A stretch of DNA of 64,000 nucleotides from Parapedobacter tibetensis. Its GTDB lineage: Bacteria; Bacteroidota; Bacteroidia; Sphingobacteriales; Sphingobacteriaceae. Of the stretch, positions 42,689 to 52,113 are shown one piece after another. Made by a program: the position numbers and the translations under genes. The stretch lies in assembly GCF_024704835.1 (NCBI RefSeq), contig NZ_JAMXBE010000001.1, forward strand, positions 1-64,000, written 5' to 3'. The notes beneath the pieces are model-generated. The model ran no database searches. It had not been told where the DNA came from and saw only the letters and a list, made by a program, of their open reading frames with translations. The first letter of the stretch is position 1. Every line of letters starts with the position of its first letter.

Positions 42689-43677
42689 AGGGCTTTAAAA
42701 TCAAACAGTAAGATCAGCTGGATCAATGGTAGGTAGAAAAACGACGTAAACATCACCTTTCGTGCTGAAGCCAAATCGCATTTCAAGAAAAGCTTCAATC
42801 CATACCAGCTAAACAATAAGGCTCCTGCCAGCGAAAACGCGGACACGACATATCCCCCAAATCCGAAGAAAAATGGAAGCATACCCACCGGGATCATTAG
42901 CAATGTGCTAAATAGCACCATGAATGCCGATATCTTGTCTTTCTTGGTTGTGGGCAGCAACCTGAATCCCGCACGCTTATAATCCTCATCAAGCACCCAA
43001 GCTATCCCCCAAAAATGAGGAAATTGCCAGACGAATTGAATGGCAAACAACACCAATGGAATAATAACGATGGCCGCAGCATTATGTTGGCTATAAGCCG
43101 CTAAATCATTTTGACTAAACGCGGCGTAATAGCCTATCAATGGAGGCAATGCCCCCGGAAACGCTCCGATAAATACGGCAATGGGTGATTTACGTTTGAG
43201 TGGCGTATACAAAAATGCATACAGCAATATGGAGAATACCGATAACAATCCAGCAATGAAATTAAGCGTCACCAGTGTATAAGTACCGATGATACCCATC
43301 AATAAGCTCAGCACCAAGGCTTGTCCGGTGGTCATCCTTCCAGCAGGGATGGGCCTGTCAGCCGTACGTTTCATCAACTTATCCAGATCTCGCTCGATGA
43401 TCTCATTGAATCCATTGGCCGATCCGGTAACCAAAAAGCCCCCAACCGTCAATATCATCCAATTTATCCAGTTAATATCTCCTTGTTGCTTACTACCAAT
43501 GAGAAACGCGATGGATGCAGAAAATACCACCGTTATGGTCAGCCTTAACTTTACCAGTTGCTTGAAATCGCCCATGAACTGTGCCAATCCAGCAAAAACC
43601 TCCCCCCTACCGCGTCTCTGCACGGCAACATCTCCTTCAAATTTCCTGGTCTGTATATCGTCCTCAATCCTATTCAT
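42685..43677 (-). CDS. ctaB: Heme O synthase (protoheme IX farnesyltransferase)
   Basis: 330 residues of the UbiA prenyltransferase superfamily, about nine membrane helices. Motif NGFNEIIERDLDKLMKRTADRPIPAGRM contains the first Asp-rich site, and VLDEDYKRAGFRLLPT the second. It adds a farnesyl group to protoheme to make heme O, which ctaA then oxidises to heme A. The cytoplasmic N-terminal ~25 residues are charged. Its start codon is 36 bp after the ctaA stop. Confidence 0.93.
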   Translation of the reverse strand: MNRIEDDIQTRKFEGDVAVQRRGRGEVFAGLAQFMGDFKQLVKLRLTITVVFSASIAFLIGSKQQGDINWINWMILTVGGFLVTGSANGFNEIIERDLDKLMKRTADRPIPAGRMTTGQALVLSLLMGIIGTYTLVTLNFIAGLLSVFSILLYAFLYTPLKRKSPIAVFIGAFPGALPPLIGYYAAFSQNDLAAYSQHNAAAIVIIPLVLFAIQFVWQFPHFWGIAWVLDEDYKRAGFRLLPTTKKDKISAFMVLFSTLLMIPVGMLPFFFGFGGYVVSAFSLAGALLFSWYGLKLFLKCDLASARKVMFTSFFYLPLIQLILLFDFKAL

Positions 43678-43712
43678 CTCTTATATTTCTACTCAATTCT
43701 ATTCATCATCCA

Positions 43713-44762
43713 CTATCGGGCAGTCTTGCCAAGCAAAAGCATCAGATAATATTGGGTACCAAATAGCAAACTTGCCAGTACCAAATGCGCTGTCTGCGCA
43801 AAGGGCGGGATATCGAAATAAGCCAACATCACCGCACTTATAATTTGTAATACCAACAGCACCAACAACAGATTGGTAAACCTGCTCTGATAGGTGTTGC
43901 GTGCAAACCGCGAACGAACGACAAAGAAAAGAAACAGCACCGCTATTCCTGATACAAATGCCAGGCTCCGGTGGATATTAAACACGCTCCCTACCCGGTC
44001 CAACCACTCACTCCTGCTAGGTGCATCACCCGAACTTGCTATGCGATCTATTTCTTCCCGCACTCCCGTACCTATCGCTATTTGCGCAATGATTAACAGC
44101 AGCGATAGGGCAGCCAACCATTTTATCCCACTTGACGTGTGGTTAATCAACAAATCCTTATCACGTAATGCCCTTGCCTTGAAATATGTGTAGATACTGA
44201 TCCCTACAATAACCAATGCTAGCAGCATATGTACTGTGATTATCCCAGGCATCAAGTTTGTAGACACCACAATGGAGCCTAGCCAAGCCTGGAAACCCAC
44301 CGCAAACACGTTGATTATGCTCCAGATAAAGATTCTTTTCTTCGTTTTAAAGAACGTAAATGAGAAAACGGCGCAAAGCAACAGCAAAAAACCCGTAACC
44401 GCCCCCACCAATCTGTTAATGTACTCTGTCCACGTCTTTGCAGCGTTAAACTCCTCGTGCTGGAGAATCGACTCATCTTGTCGTATCTGTTCTGCCAATT
44501 CACTGTAGCCAAAGCGGTCTAACGTCTTCGCAAAACGTTCATTCTTCGCTTGCCTTCCCGCTATGTATTTTTCTTCGTATCCCGCTGGCAACTGAGAAAC
44601 TTCAGTAGGTGGCACCAGCTTGTCAAAACATTTTGGCCAATCTGGGCAACCCATTCCCGAGCCCGTGCTACGTACTACCCCACCTGCAAGAATCAACAGA
44701 AACAACGAAACAATCGTAATTTTGTTAATCCACAAAAATCTTTTTTCAGCAGGTGGAAGCAT
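43713..44762 (-). CDS. ctaA: Heme A synthase (COX15/CtaA)
   Basis: 349 residues, eight membrane helices, two-fold repeated layout. Conserved: ITIVSLFLLILAGGVVRSTGSGMGCPDWPKC with its Cys-x6-type region, EYINRLVGAVTGFLLLL (His-less start Arg-Leu-Val-Gly), GSIVVSTNLMPGIITVHMLLAL, IHRSLAFVSGIAVLFLF. It oxidises the C8 methyl of heme O to a formyl, giving heme A for oxidase subunit I. It starts the assembly-factor half of the operon, right after a terminator-like hairpin that could set its expression level below that of the structural genes. Confidence 0.9.
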   Translation of the reverse strand: MLPPAEKRFLWINKITIVSLFLLILAGGVVRSTGSGMGCPDWPKCFDKLVPPTEVSQLPAGYEEKYIAGRQAKNERFAKTLDRFGYSELAEQIRQDESILQHEEFNAAKTWTEYINRLVGAVTGFLLLLCAVFSFTFFKTKKRIFIWSIINVFAVGFQAWLGSIVVSTNLMPGIITVHMLLALVIVGISIYTYFKARALRDKDLLINHTSSGIKWLAALSLLLIIAQIAIGTGVREEIDRIASSGDAPSRSEWLDRVGSVFNIHRSLAFVSGIAVLFLFFVVRSRFARNTYQSRFTNLLLVLLVLQIISAVMLAYFDIPPFAQTAHLVLASLLFGTQYYLMLLLGKTAR

Positions 44763-44776
44763 ATGTTTATTTATTA

Positions 44777-44809
44777 AAACCTCATAGGCATTTAAAACCT
44801 ATGAGGTTT
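44777..44809 (-). terminator. Terminator between oxidase subunit I and ctaA (minus strand)
   Basis: A perfect 12-bp stem, AAACCTCATAGG with CCTATGAGGTTT, and a 9-nt loop. On the minus strand it follows the subunit I stop by a few bases and is followed by TTTTAATAAATAAA. It could end or attenuate the act-cox transcript before ctaA. Confidence 0.7.
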
Positions 44810-44812
44810 CTA

Positions 44813-46696
44813 TTACTCCGCCTCTTTCTCGGCCTGAGGCCTATTGGCCAGCTCCCATTCCCGCTGGATACGTTCGGCTTCCACGTTGCCTTCAAAATCG
44901 TGTGGCAAGTTTGAGCTCATGGTTTCCGAAAATGGAACCGTCTGCGGGATGAAATCTTCATGGTGTCCCGGTTTGCTATAGTCATATGGCCAGCGGTAAA
45001 CCGTAGGAAGCTCGCCAGGCCAATTGCCATGGATATGCTTCACGCCGGTAGTCCATTCCAAGGTGTTCGAACCCCATGGATTCTGCGTGGCCCGCTTGCC
45101 AAACCGGATAGAGGAGAAGAAGTTCCATAAAAAGGCTACTTGTCCCAAGGCTGCGATAATCGCTGCCCACGTAATGAAGACGTTTACGGAAATCCATTTC
45201 TCCATAAATGGAAATTCTGTAAAGGCATAATACCTACGAGGTACGCCGTCAATTCCCATGAAGTGCATGGGGAAGAACACCAGGTATGCTCCGGCGAATG
45301 TGAGCCAAAAATGCAAATAGCCTAGTTTTTCGTTCATCATCCGACCAAACAGTTTGGGGAACCAATGGTAAACCCCACACAGCATACCAAATATCGATGC
45401 AGAGCCCATTACCAAATGAAAGTGGGCCACTACAAAATAGGTATCATGAAGCGCAATATCAAGCGCCGAATTACCGAGGTACAGCCCTGTCAATCCGCCC
45501 GAAATGAAGAAAGACACCATACCAATGGCGAACAACATAGCTGGTGTAAACCGGATATTACCGCGCCACAATGTGGCTAGGTAATTAAATGATTTCACGG
45601 CCGACGGTACCGCAATAATCAATGTCGTAATCATGAATACCCCACCCAGAAATGGGTTCATCCCCGTCACAAACATGTGGTGCCCCCATACGATGAATGA
45701 CAGAATCGTAATCCCAATCAACGAATATACCATGGCATGGTAACCAAAGATAGGCTTACGTGAATTGGTGGAGATGACCTCGGAAGTCAGGCCAAGCGCT
45801 GGCATCAATACGATATATACTTCGGGATGTCCCAGGAACCAGAATAGATGCTGGAACAATATCGGACTACCACCTTCATTGGGCAAAATCTGCCCTTGTA
45901 CAACCAAATCAGATAAATAGAAACTGGTACCAAAGCTCCGGTCAAAAATGAGCAGCACCACGGCCGATACCAGTACCGGGAAAGACAGCAAGCCTACGAT
46001 GGCCGTCAAGAACAATGCCCATATGGTCAATGGCATCTTCCATAGATCCATCCCTTTGGCACGCATATTTAATACGGTGCTGATGTAGTTGATACCGCCC
46101 AATACCTGCGATGCGATGAACAAGGTCATACTAATCAACCACAAGGTCATTCCCATGGCCGATCCACTGATGGCGGTAGGTACTGCCGATAGTGGAGGAT
46201 AAACTGTCCATCCAGCACTTGCCGGGCCACTTTCCACAAAGAACGAGGAAATCATCACGATACAGGCCGTAAAGAAAAACCAATACGACAACATATTCAT
46301 GAATGGCGAGGCCATATCCCTTGCACCCAATTGATAAGGGATCAATAAGTTAGCGAATGTACCACTGAGTCCTGCCGTGAGGACGAAGAAAACCATGATG
46401 GTACCATGGATGGTTACCAAGGCCAAGAAAAAGTCCGGGCTGATACGGCCACCCTCTGCCCATTTACCCAAAAAGACCTCTAATATCGGGAATTCTTTAT
46501 CAGGCCACGCCAATTGAAGCCTAAACAAAATAGACAGGAACATGGCAAACACCGCCATGACTATCCCCGTAATCAGGAATTGTTTAGCTATCATTTTATG
46601 ATCCTGACTAAAGACGTATTTCGACAAAAATGATTCATGGTGGTGGCCATGTTCGCCGTGATGGTCAGCAGGATGAGCGCTTGTTATACTTGACAT
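44813..46696 (-). CDS. ctaD: Cytochrome c oxidase subunit I, A-type
   Basis: 627 residues, about 14 helices; catalytic subunit of the terminal oxidase, reducing O2 to water and pumping protons. Heme and CuB ligands are visible: N-terminal VTIHGTIMVFF (heme a His), WFLGHPEVYIVLMPALG (CuB His, cross-linked Tyr, and Glu of the D-channel, type A1), IVWGHHMFVTGMNP (CuB His pair), TYFVVAHFHLVMGSA (heme a3 and a His). A His-rich N-terminus (HPADHHGEHGHHHESF) precedes helix 1. It lies 32 bp after subunit II, and the stop is followed by a terminator. Confidence 0.96.
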   Translation of the reverse strand: MSSITSAHPADHHGEHGHHHESFLSKYVFSQDHKMIAKQFLITGIVMAVFAMFLSILFRLQLAWPDKEFPILEVFLGKWAEGGRISPDFFLALVTIHGTIMVFFVLTAGLSGTFANLLIPYQLGARDMASPFMNMLSYWFFFTACIVMISSFFVESGPASAGWTVYPPLSAVPTAISGSAMGMTLWLISMTLFIASQVLGGINYISTVLNMRAKGMDLWKMPLTIWALFLTAIVGLLSFPVLVSAVVLLIFDRSFGTSFYLSDLVVQGQILPNEGGSPILFQHLFWFLGHPEVYIVLMPALGLTSEVISTNSRKPIFGYHAMVYSLIGITILSFIVWGHHMFVTGMNPFLGGVFMITTLIIAVPSAVKSFNYLATLWRGNIRFTPAMLFAIGMVSFFISGGLTGLYLGNSALDIALHDTYFVVAHFHLVMGSASIFGMLCGVYHWFPKLFGRMMNEKLGYLHFWLTFAGAYLVFFPMHFMGIDGVPRRYYAFTEFPFMEKWISVNVFITWAAIIAALGQVAFLWNFFSSIRFGKRATQNPWGSNTLEWTTGVKHIHGNWPGELPTVYRWPYDYSKPGHHEDFIPQTVPFSETMSSNLPHDFEGNVEAERIQREWELANRPQAEKEAE

Positions 46697-46728
46697 ATCT
46701 GTTTATTAAATGCGTTATTCCCTAATAA

Positions 46729-48072
46729 TTAATTGGTAGCGGCCAGCAACTTGGCATCCGCTGTATCTTCATTTACCTGTGTCACCTGGAATTCCTTTCT
46801 CAAATCTTCTGTAAAGAAGTAGGGTTGTTCATTGAGCCACTCCTTATATTCTTCTTCGGTCACTACCCGCACTAATTTCTGCATATTGAAATGGTTGGCG
46901 CCGCATATTTTGGCACATAGCATAACATAATTATAACTGTAATCGTCCAACTTGTCACGCATTTCTTCAGTGGTGATGGTCGGTGTAAACTGAAAATAGG
47001 TCTTCATCCCCGGTACAGCATTAATTTGTACCCTAAAATCGGGAATATAAAAGCTATGCAAGATATCTTTAGAAGTAATTTGGAAACGCACGGGTTTATT
47101 CACTGGGATCACGATTTCCGATCCCATTTGGTCATCCCAGCTCTTCTTGTCATTGAAATCGATGCCCAAGCCATTCAGCGGTGTAGTCAGCTTATAGTTC
47201 CGCTCACCGATCGCTCCATCGCGTCCAGCATACCGCACTGTCCACATAAACTGCTCTCCGATCACTTCAATCTGGATTGCATTTTTCTGCTCTTCTTCTG
47301 GTATATTGGTGATGGCCCGCCAATTGAAAAAACCAAATAAGACCAATATGGTAAGCACGATGGCGGGCACAATGGTCCACACCTTCTCAATCGTATTGTT
47401 GTGTGGGTAGAAATAAGCCTTACGGTTCTCACGGGCACGGTATCGGAAGGCAAAGCCAAACAGGGCGATATGGGTAAGCACAAGGACGATGGTACAGATA
47501 ACCGTGGTAACCATGAACATTATATCGAGATTGACGCCATGCTGCGTAGCGGCCTCCCGCATGGATTGTGCACCATGATGTACATAAGACCAATATACCC
47601 CGTATAACCCTGTTACCAAAGCAACGATAAATAATCCAGCCTGTATATTGTTGAGGTAATGGGTACTATCCTTGCCGTTCATCTTCCTTGTAAGCTCATA
47701 TACCTGCAAAATCTTACCGATCACAGCCACCAATATGCATAACAGGAAGAACAGCAATACATAGTAGAAGAAATTCGTATATACTTGGGGATTGATACCT
47801 GGTTTCCCTGCGGCATCTGAAGTAGCCGTGGGAGTTGCACCTACACTGCCGGCAGATGCCGCGGTATCCGTGGTGTCAGTCCCTGTAGCAGCAGCTGCAG
47901 TATCCATATCGGCGGTAACGGCCGTATCCGTATCTCCTACGGTAGCCGTTGTATCAACGGCCTGCGCCGCTGAATCCGCTTCCTGCGCAAACATAGAACC
48001 AGATAGCCCTATACTCACCATGAATGCCAGTATAAAAACCGTCTTGAATTTGATATTGTCTATAAAGCTCAT
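46729..48072 (-). CDS. ctaC: Cytochrome c oxidase subunit II with low-complexity N-terminal insert
   Basis: 447 residues. Signal peptide, then about 60 residues rich in Ala, Asp and Thr (TDTTDTAASAG style), an extra helix (FFYYVLLFFLLCILVAVIG), further helices, and the cupredoxin domain. The CuA site is intact: YVMLCAKICGANHFNM supplies two Cys, His and Met, and the upstream HSFYIPDFRVQINAVPG supplies the other His. There is no CxxCH, so no fused cytochrome c; electrons must come from ActE/ActA or a separate cytochrome. It is 120 bp after actF, the first oxidase gene following the complex III genes. Confidence 0.93.
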   Translation of the reverse strand: MSFIDNIKFKTVFILAFMVSIGLSGSMFAQEADSAAQAVDTTATVGDTDTAVTADMDTAAAATGTDTTDTAASAGSVGATPTATSDAAGKPGINPQVYTNFFYYVLLFFLLCILVAVIGKILQVYELTRKMNGKDSTHYLNNIQAGLFIVALVTGLYGVYWSYVHHGAQSMREAATQHGVNLDIMFMVTTVICTIVLVLTHIALFGFAFRYRARENRKAYFYPHNNTIEKVWTIVPAIVLTILVLFGFFNWRAITNIPEEEQKNAIQIEVIGEQFMWTVRYAGRDGAIGERNYKLTTPLNGLGIDFNDKKSWDDQMGSEIVIPVNKPVRFQITSKDILHSFYIPDFRVQINAVPGMKTYFQFTPTITTEEMRDKLDDYSYNYVMLCAKICGANHFNMQKLVRVVTEEEYKEWLNEQPYFFTEDLRKEFQVTQVNEDTADAKLLAATN

Positions 48073-48192
48073 TTCTATTATAACGATTATCCGTGATGTC
48101 TCTTATCTATTATTTATATTTAGCTATCGGCTTTCGGTCATCAGTTTTCAGCTATCAGCTAATTGATTATCAATAGTTAACCCGTTCATATC
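48073..48192. other. 120-bp gap with small dispersed repeats
   Basis: Between actF and ctaC. Contains two near-copies of AGCTATCAGC/AGCTATCGGC-type blocks with TCAGTTTTCAG, a common extragenic repeat style in this phylum. No gene and no good terminator seen, so act and cox are probably one transcript. Confidence 0.5.
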
Positions 48193-49428
48193 TTATATCT
48201 GATGATGCAGACTTTCTTCAAGGAAGGGGTGTTTAGCCGGGGCCAACGCATGTTTACCCAATTTGTTGAGCACAAGGAACGTGAAAAGCCCAATGAATCC
48301 TAGTGCGGTACCAAGCTCAATCCATCCAAACCCACGGTGCACTTCCACCGTACCCGGCATGATCATGATGTAGTAATCCAACCAATGGCCAAGCAACAAT
48401 ACGATGCAAACAGCCATTAGCGTATTCATCTTCCGTTTGGTATCCCGATCCATCAGTGCTAAAATGGGCACTACAAAATTGACGAATAAGTTTATCCAAA
48501 ACAAGGTTTTGTACTCAGGTTCCCAACGCTTATAGAAGTAAACAGTCTCCTCTGGGATATTTGCATACCAAATCAACATGAACTGTGCAAACCATACATA
48601 GGTCCAAAAAATGGAAAATCCAAAAATCAACTTGCCCAGATCATGCAAATGATTTTCATTCACCCAAGCCAAATAGCCTGATTTTTTCAATAGTATTATA
48701 ATCAATGTAATCACGCAAAGGCCGCTCACCCACAGCGCTGCAAAGTTATACCAGCCAAACATGGTAGAAAACCAGTGCGCCTCCAATGACATAATGGTAT
48801 CAAAAGACCAAATAGGTGTGGTAAAACCAAAAATCACTAAAAACAATGCAGAAAGCTTGAAACTTTTCTTATATGAATTCAAGCCGCCATCAAGGTCTTC
48901 ATTATACGAATACTTCGCCAATAGCCAAGAGCAGATGCTATAGGCACCCATGAAAACCACCTGGCGAATCAAGAATCCGGGTGCGTTCAAGAACGCTGCC
49001 TTTCCGGCCACCAATGCGTCATAATTGGGGCTATCAGGATCAGTAAGTCCTTCAGCGTACCAATGGTGATACAAATTATGCGAGAACAAGCCTGTAGCTG
49101 TGATGACCAGTAGGATAAGGGATGCAATAGGCAATACACTTGCCATGGCTTGCGGAATGCGAATCATCCCCGATGACCAGCCGGATTGTGTCACATATTG
49201 TAACGCCAAAAAGAACCCGCCCGCCGCACACACACAAGTAAAATAATATCCCATCAACAGCAAGTTGGCATAGGTGCGCTCCACGGTGATGTGATCGCTG
49301 GAAAGCAAGCCGATAGCGATAGCCACGATGCCCACAACAATGGCGGCCAAGCTCAGCGTCTTCGCTTTCCCTGTAAATACGAACTGCTCGCTAAAATTAT
49401 AATCGTGATGATGACTGTGAGTTCCCAT
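48193..49428 (-). CDS. actF: Alternative complex III quinol-binding subunit ActF
   Basis: 411 residues, about ten membrane helices, with a His-rich start (GTHSHHHDYNFSEQF). Helices such as LSLAAIVVGIVAIAIGLL, SLILLVITATGLFSH, FTTPIWSFDTIMSLEAHWFSTMFGWYNFAALWVSGL and TYVWFAQFMLIWYANIPEETVYF match the NrfD-like ActC/ActF group. Together with ActC it forms the membrane part that oxidises quinol. It is 20 bp after actE and precedes the oxidase genes. Confidence 0.9.
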   Translation of the reverse strand: MGTHSHHHDYNFSEQFVFTGKAKTLSLAAIVVGIVAIAIGLLSSDHITVERTYANLLLMGYYFTCVCAAGGFFLALQYVTQSGWSSGMIRIPQAMASVLPIASLILLVITATGLFSHNLYHHWYAEGLTDPDSPNYDALVAGKAAFLNAPGFLIRQVVFMGAYSICSWLLAKYSYNEDLDGGLNSYKKSFKLSALFLVIFGFTTPIWSFDTIMSLEAHWFSTMFGWYNFAALWVSGLCVITLIIILLKKSGYLAWVNENHLHDLGKLIFGFSIFWTYVWFAQFMLIWYANIPEETVYFYKRWEPEYKTLFWINLFVNFVVPILALMDRDTKRKMNTLMAVCIVLLLGHWLDYYIMIMPGTVEVHRGFGWIELGTALGFIGLFTFLVLNKLGKHALAPAKHPFLEESLHHQI

Positions 49429-49448
49429 TTAATATAGCTGATATAATA

Positions 49449-50078
49449 TTATTTCTTTTGTAATTCTCTAACATACATAACCACCTTCCAACGTTCCTCG
49501 GGAGATAATTGGGAAGCATGCGACCCCATCAAATTGACACCGTATGTAATGGTATGATAGATCTTTCCATCCGTTAAATCTTTCATGGCACCACCTCTTG
49601 ATGAGTTGATCGAATCGCTCGCTGCATACGATGGCGGTGGCGGAAAATTTTCCAACATCCGTCGCTCTGATTTGGTAACCAGCTCCCTATCTTTCGTGAT
49701 GCTTCCGTCGCCACGCCCTTCTGCACCATGGCATACCGCACAATACACTTGGTACAAAGCTGCACCTTCGGCCATTACCTTCTCGGTTTTCTCCAAGGGA
49801 TTGGTTAATTCAGCTCCAGCACGTTCGTAATCTTGCACGGTATTGACATACGCAAACCGCTCGAAACCTACAGGTGTCGTACCTGTGGGAGGGGTTTGGG
49901 CAGTCTTACCATCCTTAAAGTTATTGTTCGGTTGGTCTGGGTTATAACCGATAGGATCGTACATATTCCTTGAAAATTCCCAGCGGGTGCTGCGGGTGGT
50001 TTTTTCCCCACAAGCAGCCACCACCGCCGCAATCGCGACAGCCGCACTTACAGCTCCAAGAAAATTCTTCCTATTCAT
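49449..50078 (-). CDS. actE: Alternative complex III monoheme cytochrome c ActE
   Basis: 209 residues from the ATG at 50078, which overlaps the actD stop by 8 bp; earlier starts at 50087 and 50099 are possible. Lipoprotein signal (NFLGAVSAAVAIAAVVAACGEK) and one heme site, CAVCH in YQVYCAVCHGAEGRGDG, with a Met ligand candidate in NLMGSHASQL. It is a membrane-anchored periplasmic cytochrome that takes electrons from ActA and passes them on to the oxidase. Confidence 0.88.
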   Translation of the reverse strand: MNRKNFLGAVSAAVAIAAVVAACGEKTTRSTRWEFSRNMYDPIGYNPDQPNNNFKDGKTAQTPPTGTTPVGFERFAYVNTVQDYERAGAELTNPLEKTEKVMAEGAALYQVYCAVCHGAEGRGDGSITKDRELVTKSERRMLENFPPPPSYAASDSINSSRGGAMKDLTDGKIYHTITYGVNLMGSHASQLSPEERWKVVMYVRELQKK

Positions 50079-50607
50079 AGCTAACATATTTTCGTTCATT
50101 GTACTTCACTTCAACAGCCCCAGCTTCTTTAAGCAATTCCGCTATTTTATCGTGGTCTGTATTTTCATTGGCGTCAATCGCGATGATAAATCGGTCGTCC
50201 GTAGCGCGTAAATCCATCACCCTTGGTGCGCGGCCTGGAAACAAATGATTGCGAAAGAAAAACGTAGCCACCATACCTAACGCACACAACAGGATGGTCA
50301 CCTCAAACGTGACAGGCACAAAAGCGGGCAGTGGAAGTGCTGGTTTGCCACCAATATTCATCGGCCAATCGTAGGTCATGGTATAATACAGCAAGCCGAA
50401 CCCCAAGAATGTGCCTGTGATACCGAAGTAAAACGCAGCGATGGGTAAGCGCGAGGGCTTCACACCTAATTTAGCCTCTATACCATGGATGGGCATCGGT
50501 GTAAAGCAATCGTAAATGCTGATGTGCTGTTCCTGCAGCTTGTCAATCCCGTCCATCATCTCATCCGGGTCTGCAAAACTTCCGAGTATATATTTAATAT
50601 TGCTCAT
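50071..50607 (-). CDS. actD: Alternative complex III subunit ActD (DUF3341)
   Basis: 178 residues: short cytoplasmic N-domain with MDGIDKLQEQHISIYDCFTPMPIHGIE, two helices (FYFGITGTFLGFGLLYYTMTYDWPMNIGGKP and FVPVTFEVTILLCALGMVATFFF), and a C-terminal DLRATDDRFIIAID. This is the standard DUF3341 form. It is structural, connecting the membrane subunits. It is separated from actC by 2 bp. Confidence 0.9.
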   Translation of the reverse strand: MSNIKYILGSFADPDEMMDGIDKLQEQHISIYDCFTPMPIHGIEAKLGVKPSRLPIAAFYFGITGTFLGFGLLYYTMTYDWPMNIGGKPALPLPAFVPVTFEVTILLCALGMVATFFFRNHLFPGRAPRVMDLRATDDRFIIAIDANENTDHDKIAELLKEAGAVEVKYNERKYVSYE

Positions 50608-50609
50608 TG

Positions 50610-52091
50610 CTACTTAGTTTCTAATTCTTTGATTTCCTCATCTGTCACCGAATCGTACTTCGTAAGCGAATTTTTGAAGTAGGTCACTTCTCCGGCATCC
50701 AAATGACCTTCCTTGATCAATTTGGCTTTCTGCTGTAAACTTGCACTCTTCAAGAGCAGCTTCACTTCGGCAATGGCAATGCCCGGAAGGAAGCGCAAGA
50801 ACAACAGGAACAATGTGAAAAACAACCCAATTGATCCAACGAAAATACCGACATCCACCCAAGTAGGATAAAACATCGCCCAGCTCGAAGGGATGTAATC
50901 ACGGTGCAGCGAGGTGACGATGATCACGAAACGTTCAAACCACATTCCGATATTTACCACGATAGACAGCACCCAAGAAATCGGGATGCTGGTACGTATT
51001 TTCTTAAACCAAAACAATTGCGGAGAAATCACGTTGCATGTCATCATTGCCCAGTAGGCCCAAGCGTAAGGGCCAGCAATCCGGTTGGCAAAGGCATACA
51101 TCTCGTATTCCGAACCTGAATACCAAGCGATGAACAGTTCCGTTAGGTAAGCAATACCCACGATCGAACCCGTTACCATGATAATCTTATTCATGGATTC
51201 GATATGGAACATGGTGATGTAATTCTCGAAATTAAGCACCTTACGCATCACCAATAATAAGGTCTGCACCATGGCGAAACCGGAGAAAATCGCACCTGCC
51301 ACAAAGTAAGGCGGGAAAATAGTAGTATGCCATCCCGGAATTACCGATGTGGCAAAGTCCATGGATACGATGGTATGTACCGAAAGCACCAATGGGGTGG
51401 AAATACCAGCGAGGATGAGCGACACGATTTCAAACCGTTGCCATGTCTTCACCGATCCGCTCCACCCGAACGACAGGATGGAATAAATCCTTCTTTTCAA
51501 TCCTGCGGCGCGGTCACGTACGGAGGAGATGTCGGGCAAAAGGCCACAATACCAGAACACCAAGGATACGGTGAAGTAAGTGGAAATCGCGAATGCATCC
51601 CATACCAACGGTGAGTTGAAGTTGACCCACAAAGATCCAAATTGGTTGGGCAGCGGAAATATCCAGTAAGCCAACCACGGCCGCCCCATATGGGACACCA
51701 CATAGGTAGCTGCACAGATCACCGCAAAAATGGTCATCGCCTCTGCCGAGCGGTTGATGGAATTACGCCAGTTTTGACGGAACAACAACAACACGGCCGA
51801 AATCAGTGTACCGGCGTGACCGATACCCACCCACCATACAAATCCCGTGATGTCCCAAGCCCAACCGACAGTTTTATTCAGCCCCCAAGTACCTATACCT
51901 GTCCAGAAGGTATAACTCACGCTCCCAACCCACAGCAAGGCACCCAATGCGGCCATAATGAACCCAATCCACCAAGCTTTATTGGGCTTATTTTCCACCG
52001 GCAACAGGATATCATCCGTTATTTTGGCATAGGTGATATCTTTGCCTGTTATTAATGGTTCCCTTAATATTGATTCGTTATGCGATGACAT
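50610..52091 (-). CDS. actC: Alternative complex III subunit ActC (NrfD-like)
   Basis: 493 residues, about ten helices, a NrfD/PsrC-family membrane subunit: WIGFIMAALGALLWVGSVSYTFWTGIG, VWWVGIGHAGTLISAVLLLFRQNWRNSINR, AEAMTIFAVICAATYVVSHMGRPWLAYW, STPLVLSVHTIVSMDFATSVIPGWH, FIAWYSGSEYEMYAF. It holds the quinol site and the proton route coupled to electron transfer to ActB. It ends 2 bp before actD and starts 22 bp after actB. Confidence 0.95.
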   Translation of the reverse strand: MSSHNESILREPLITGKDITYAKITDDILLPVENKPNKAWWIGFIMAALGALLWVGSVSYTFWTGIGTWGLNKTVGWAWDITGFVWWVGIGHAGTLISAVLLLFRQNWRNSINRSAEAMTIFAVICAATYVVSHMGRPWLAYWIFPLPNQFGSLWVNFNSPLVWDAFAISTYFTVSLVFWYCGLLPDISSVRDRAAGLKRRIYSILSFGWSGSVKTWQRFEIVSLILAGISTPLVLSVHTIVSMDFATSVIPGWHTTIFPPYFVAGAIFSGFAMVQTLLLVMRKVLNFENYITMFHIESMNKIIMVTGSIVGIAYLTELFIAWYSGSEYEMYAFANRIAGPYAWAYWAMMTCNVISPQLFWFKKIRTSIPISWVLSIVVNIGMWFERFVIIVTSLHRDYIPSSWAMFYPTWVDVGIFVGSIGLFFTLFLLFLRFLPGIAIAEVKLLLKSASLQQKAKLIKEGHLDAGEVTYFKNSLTKYDSVTDEEIKELETK

Positions 52092-52113
52092 AATATGTTA
52101 TTTCAAATAGTGA

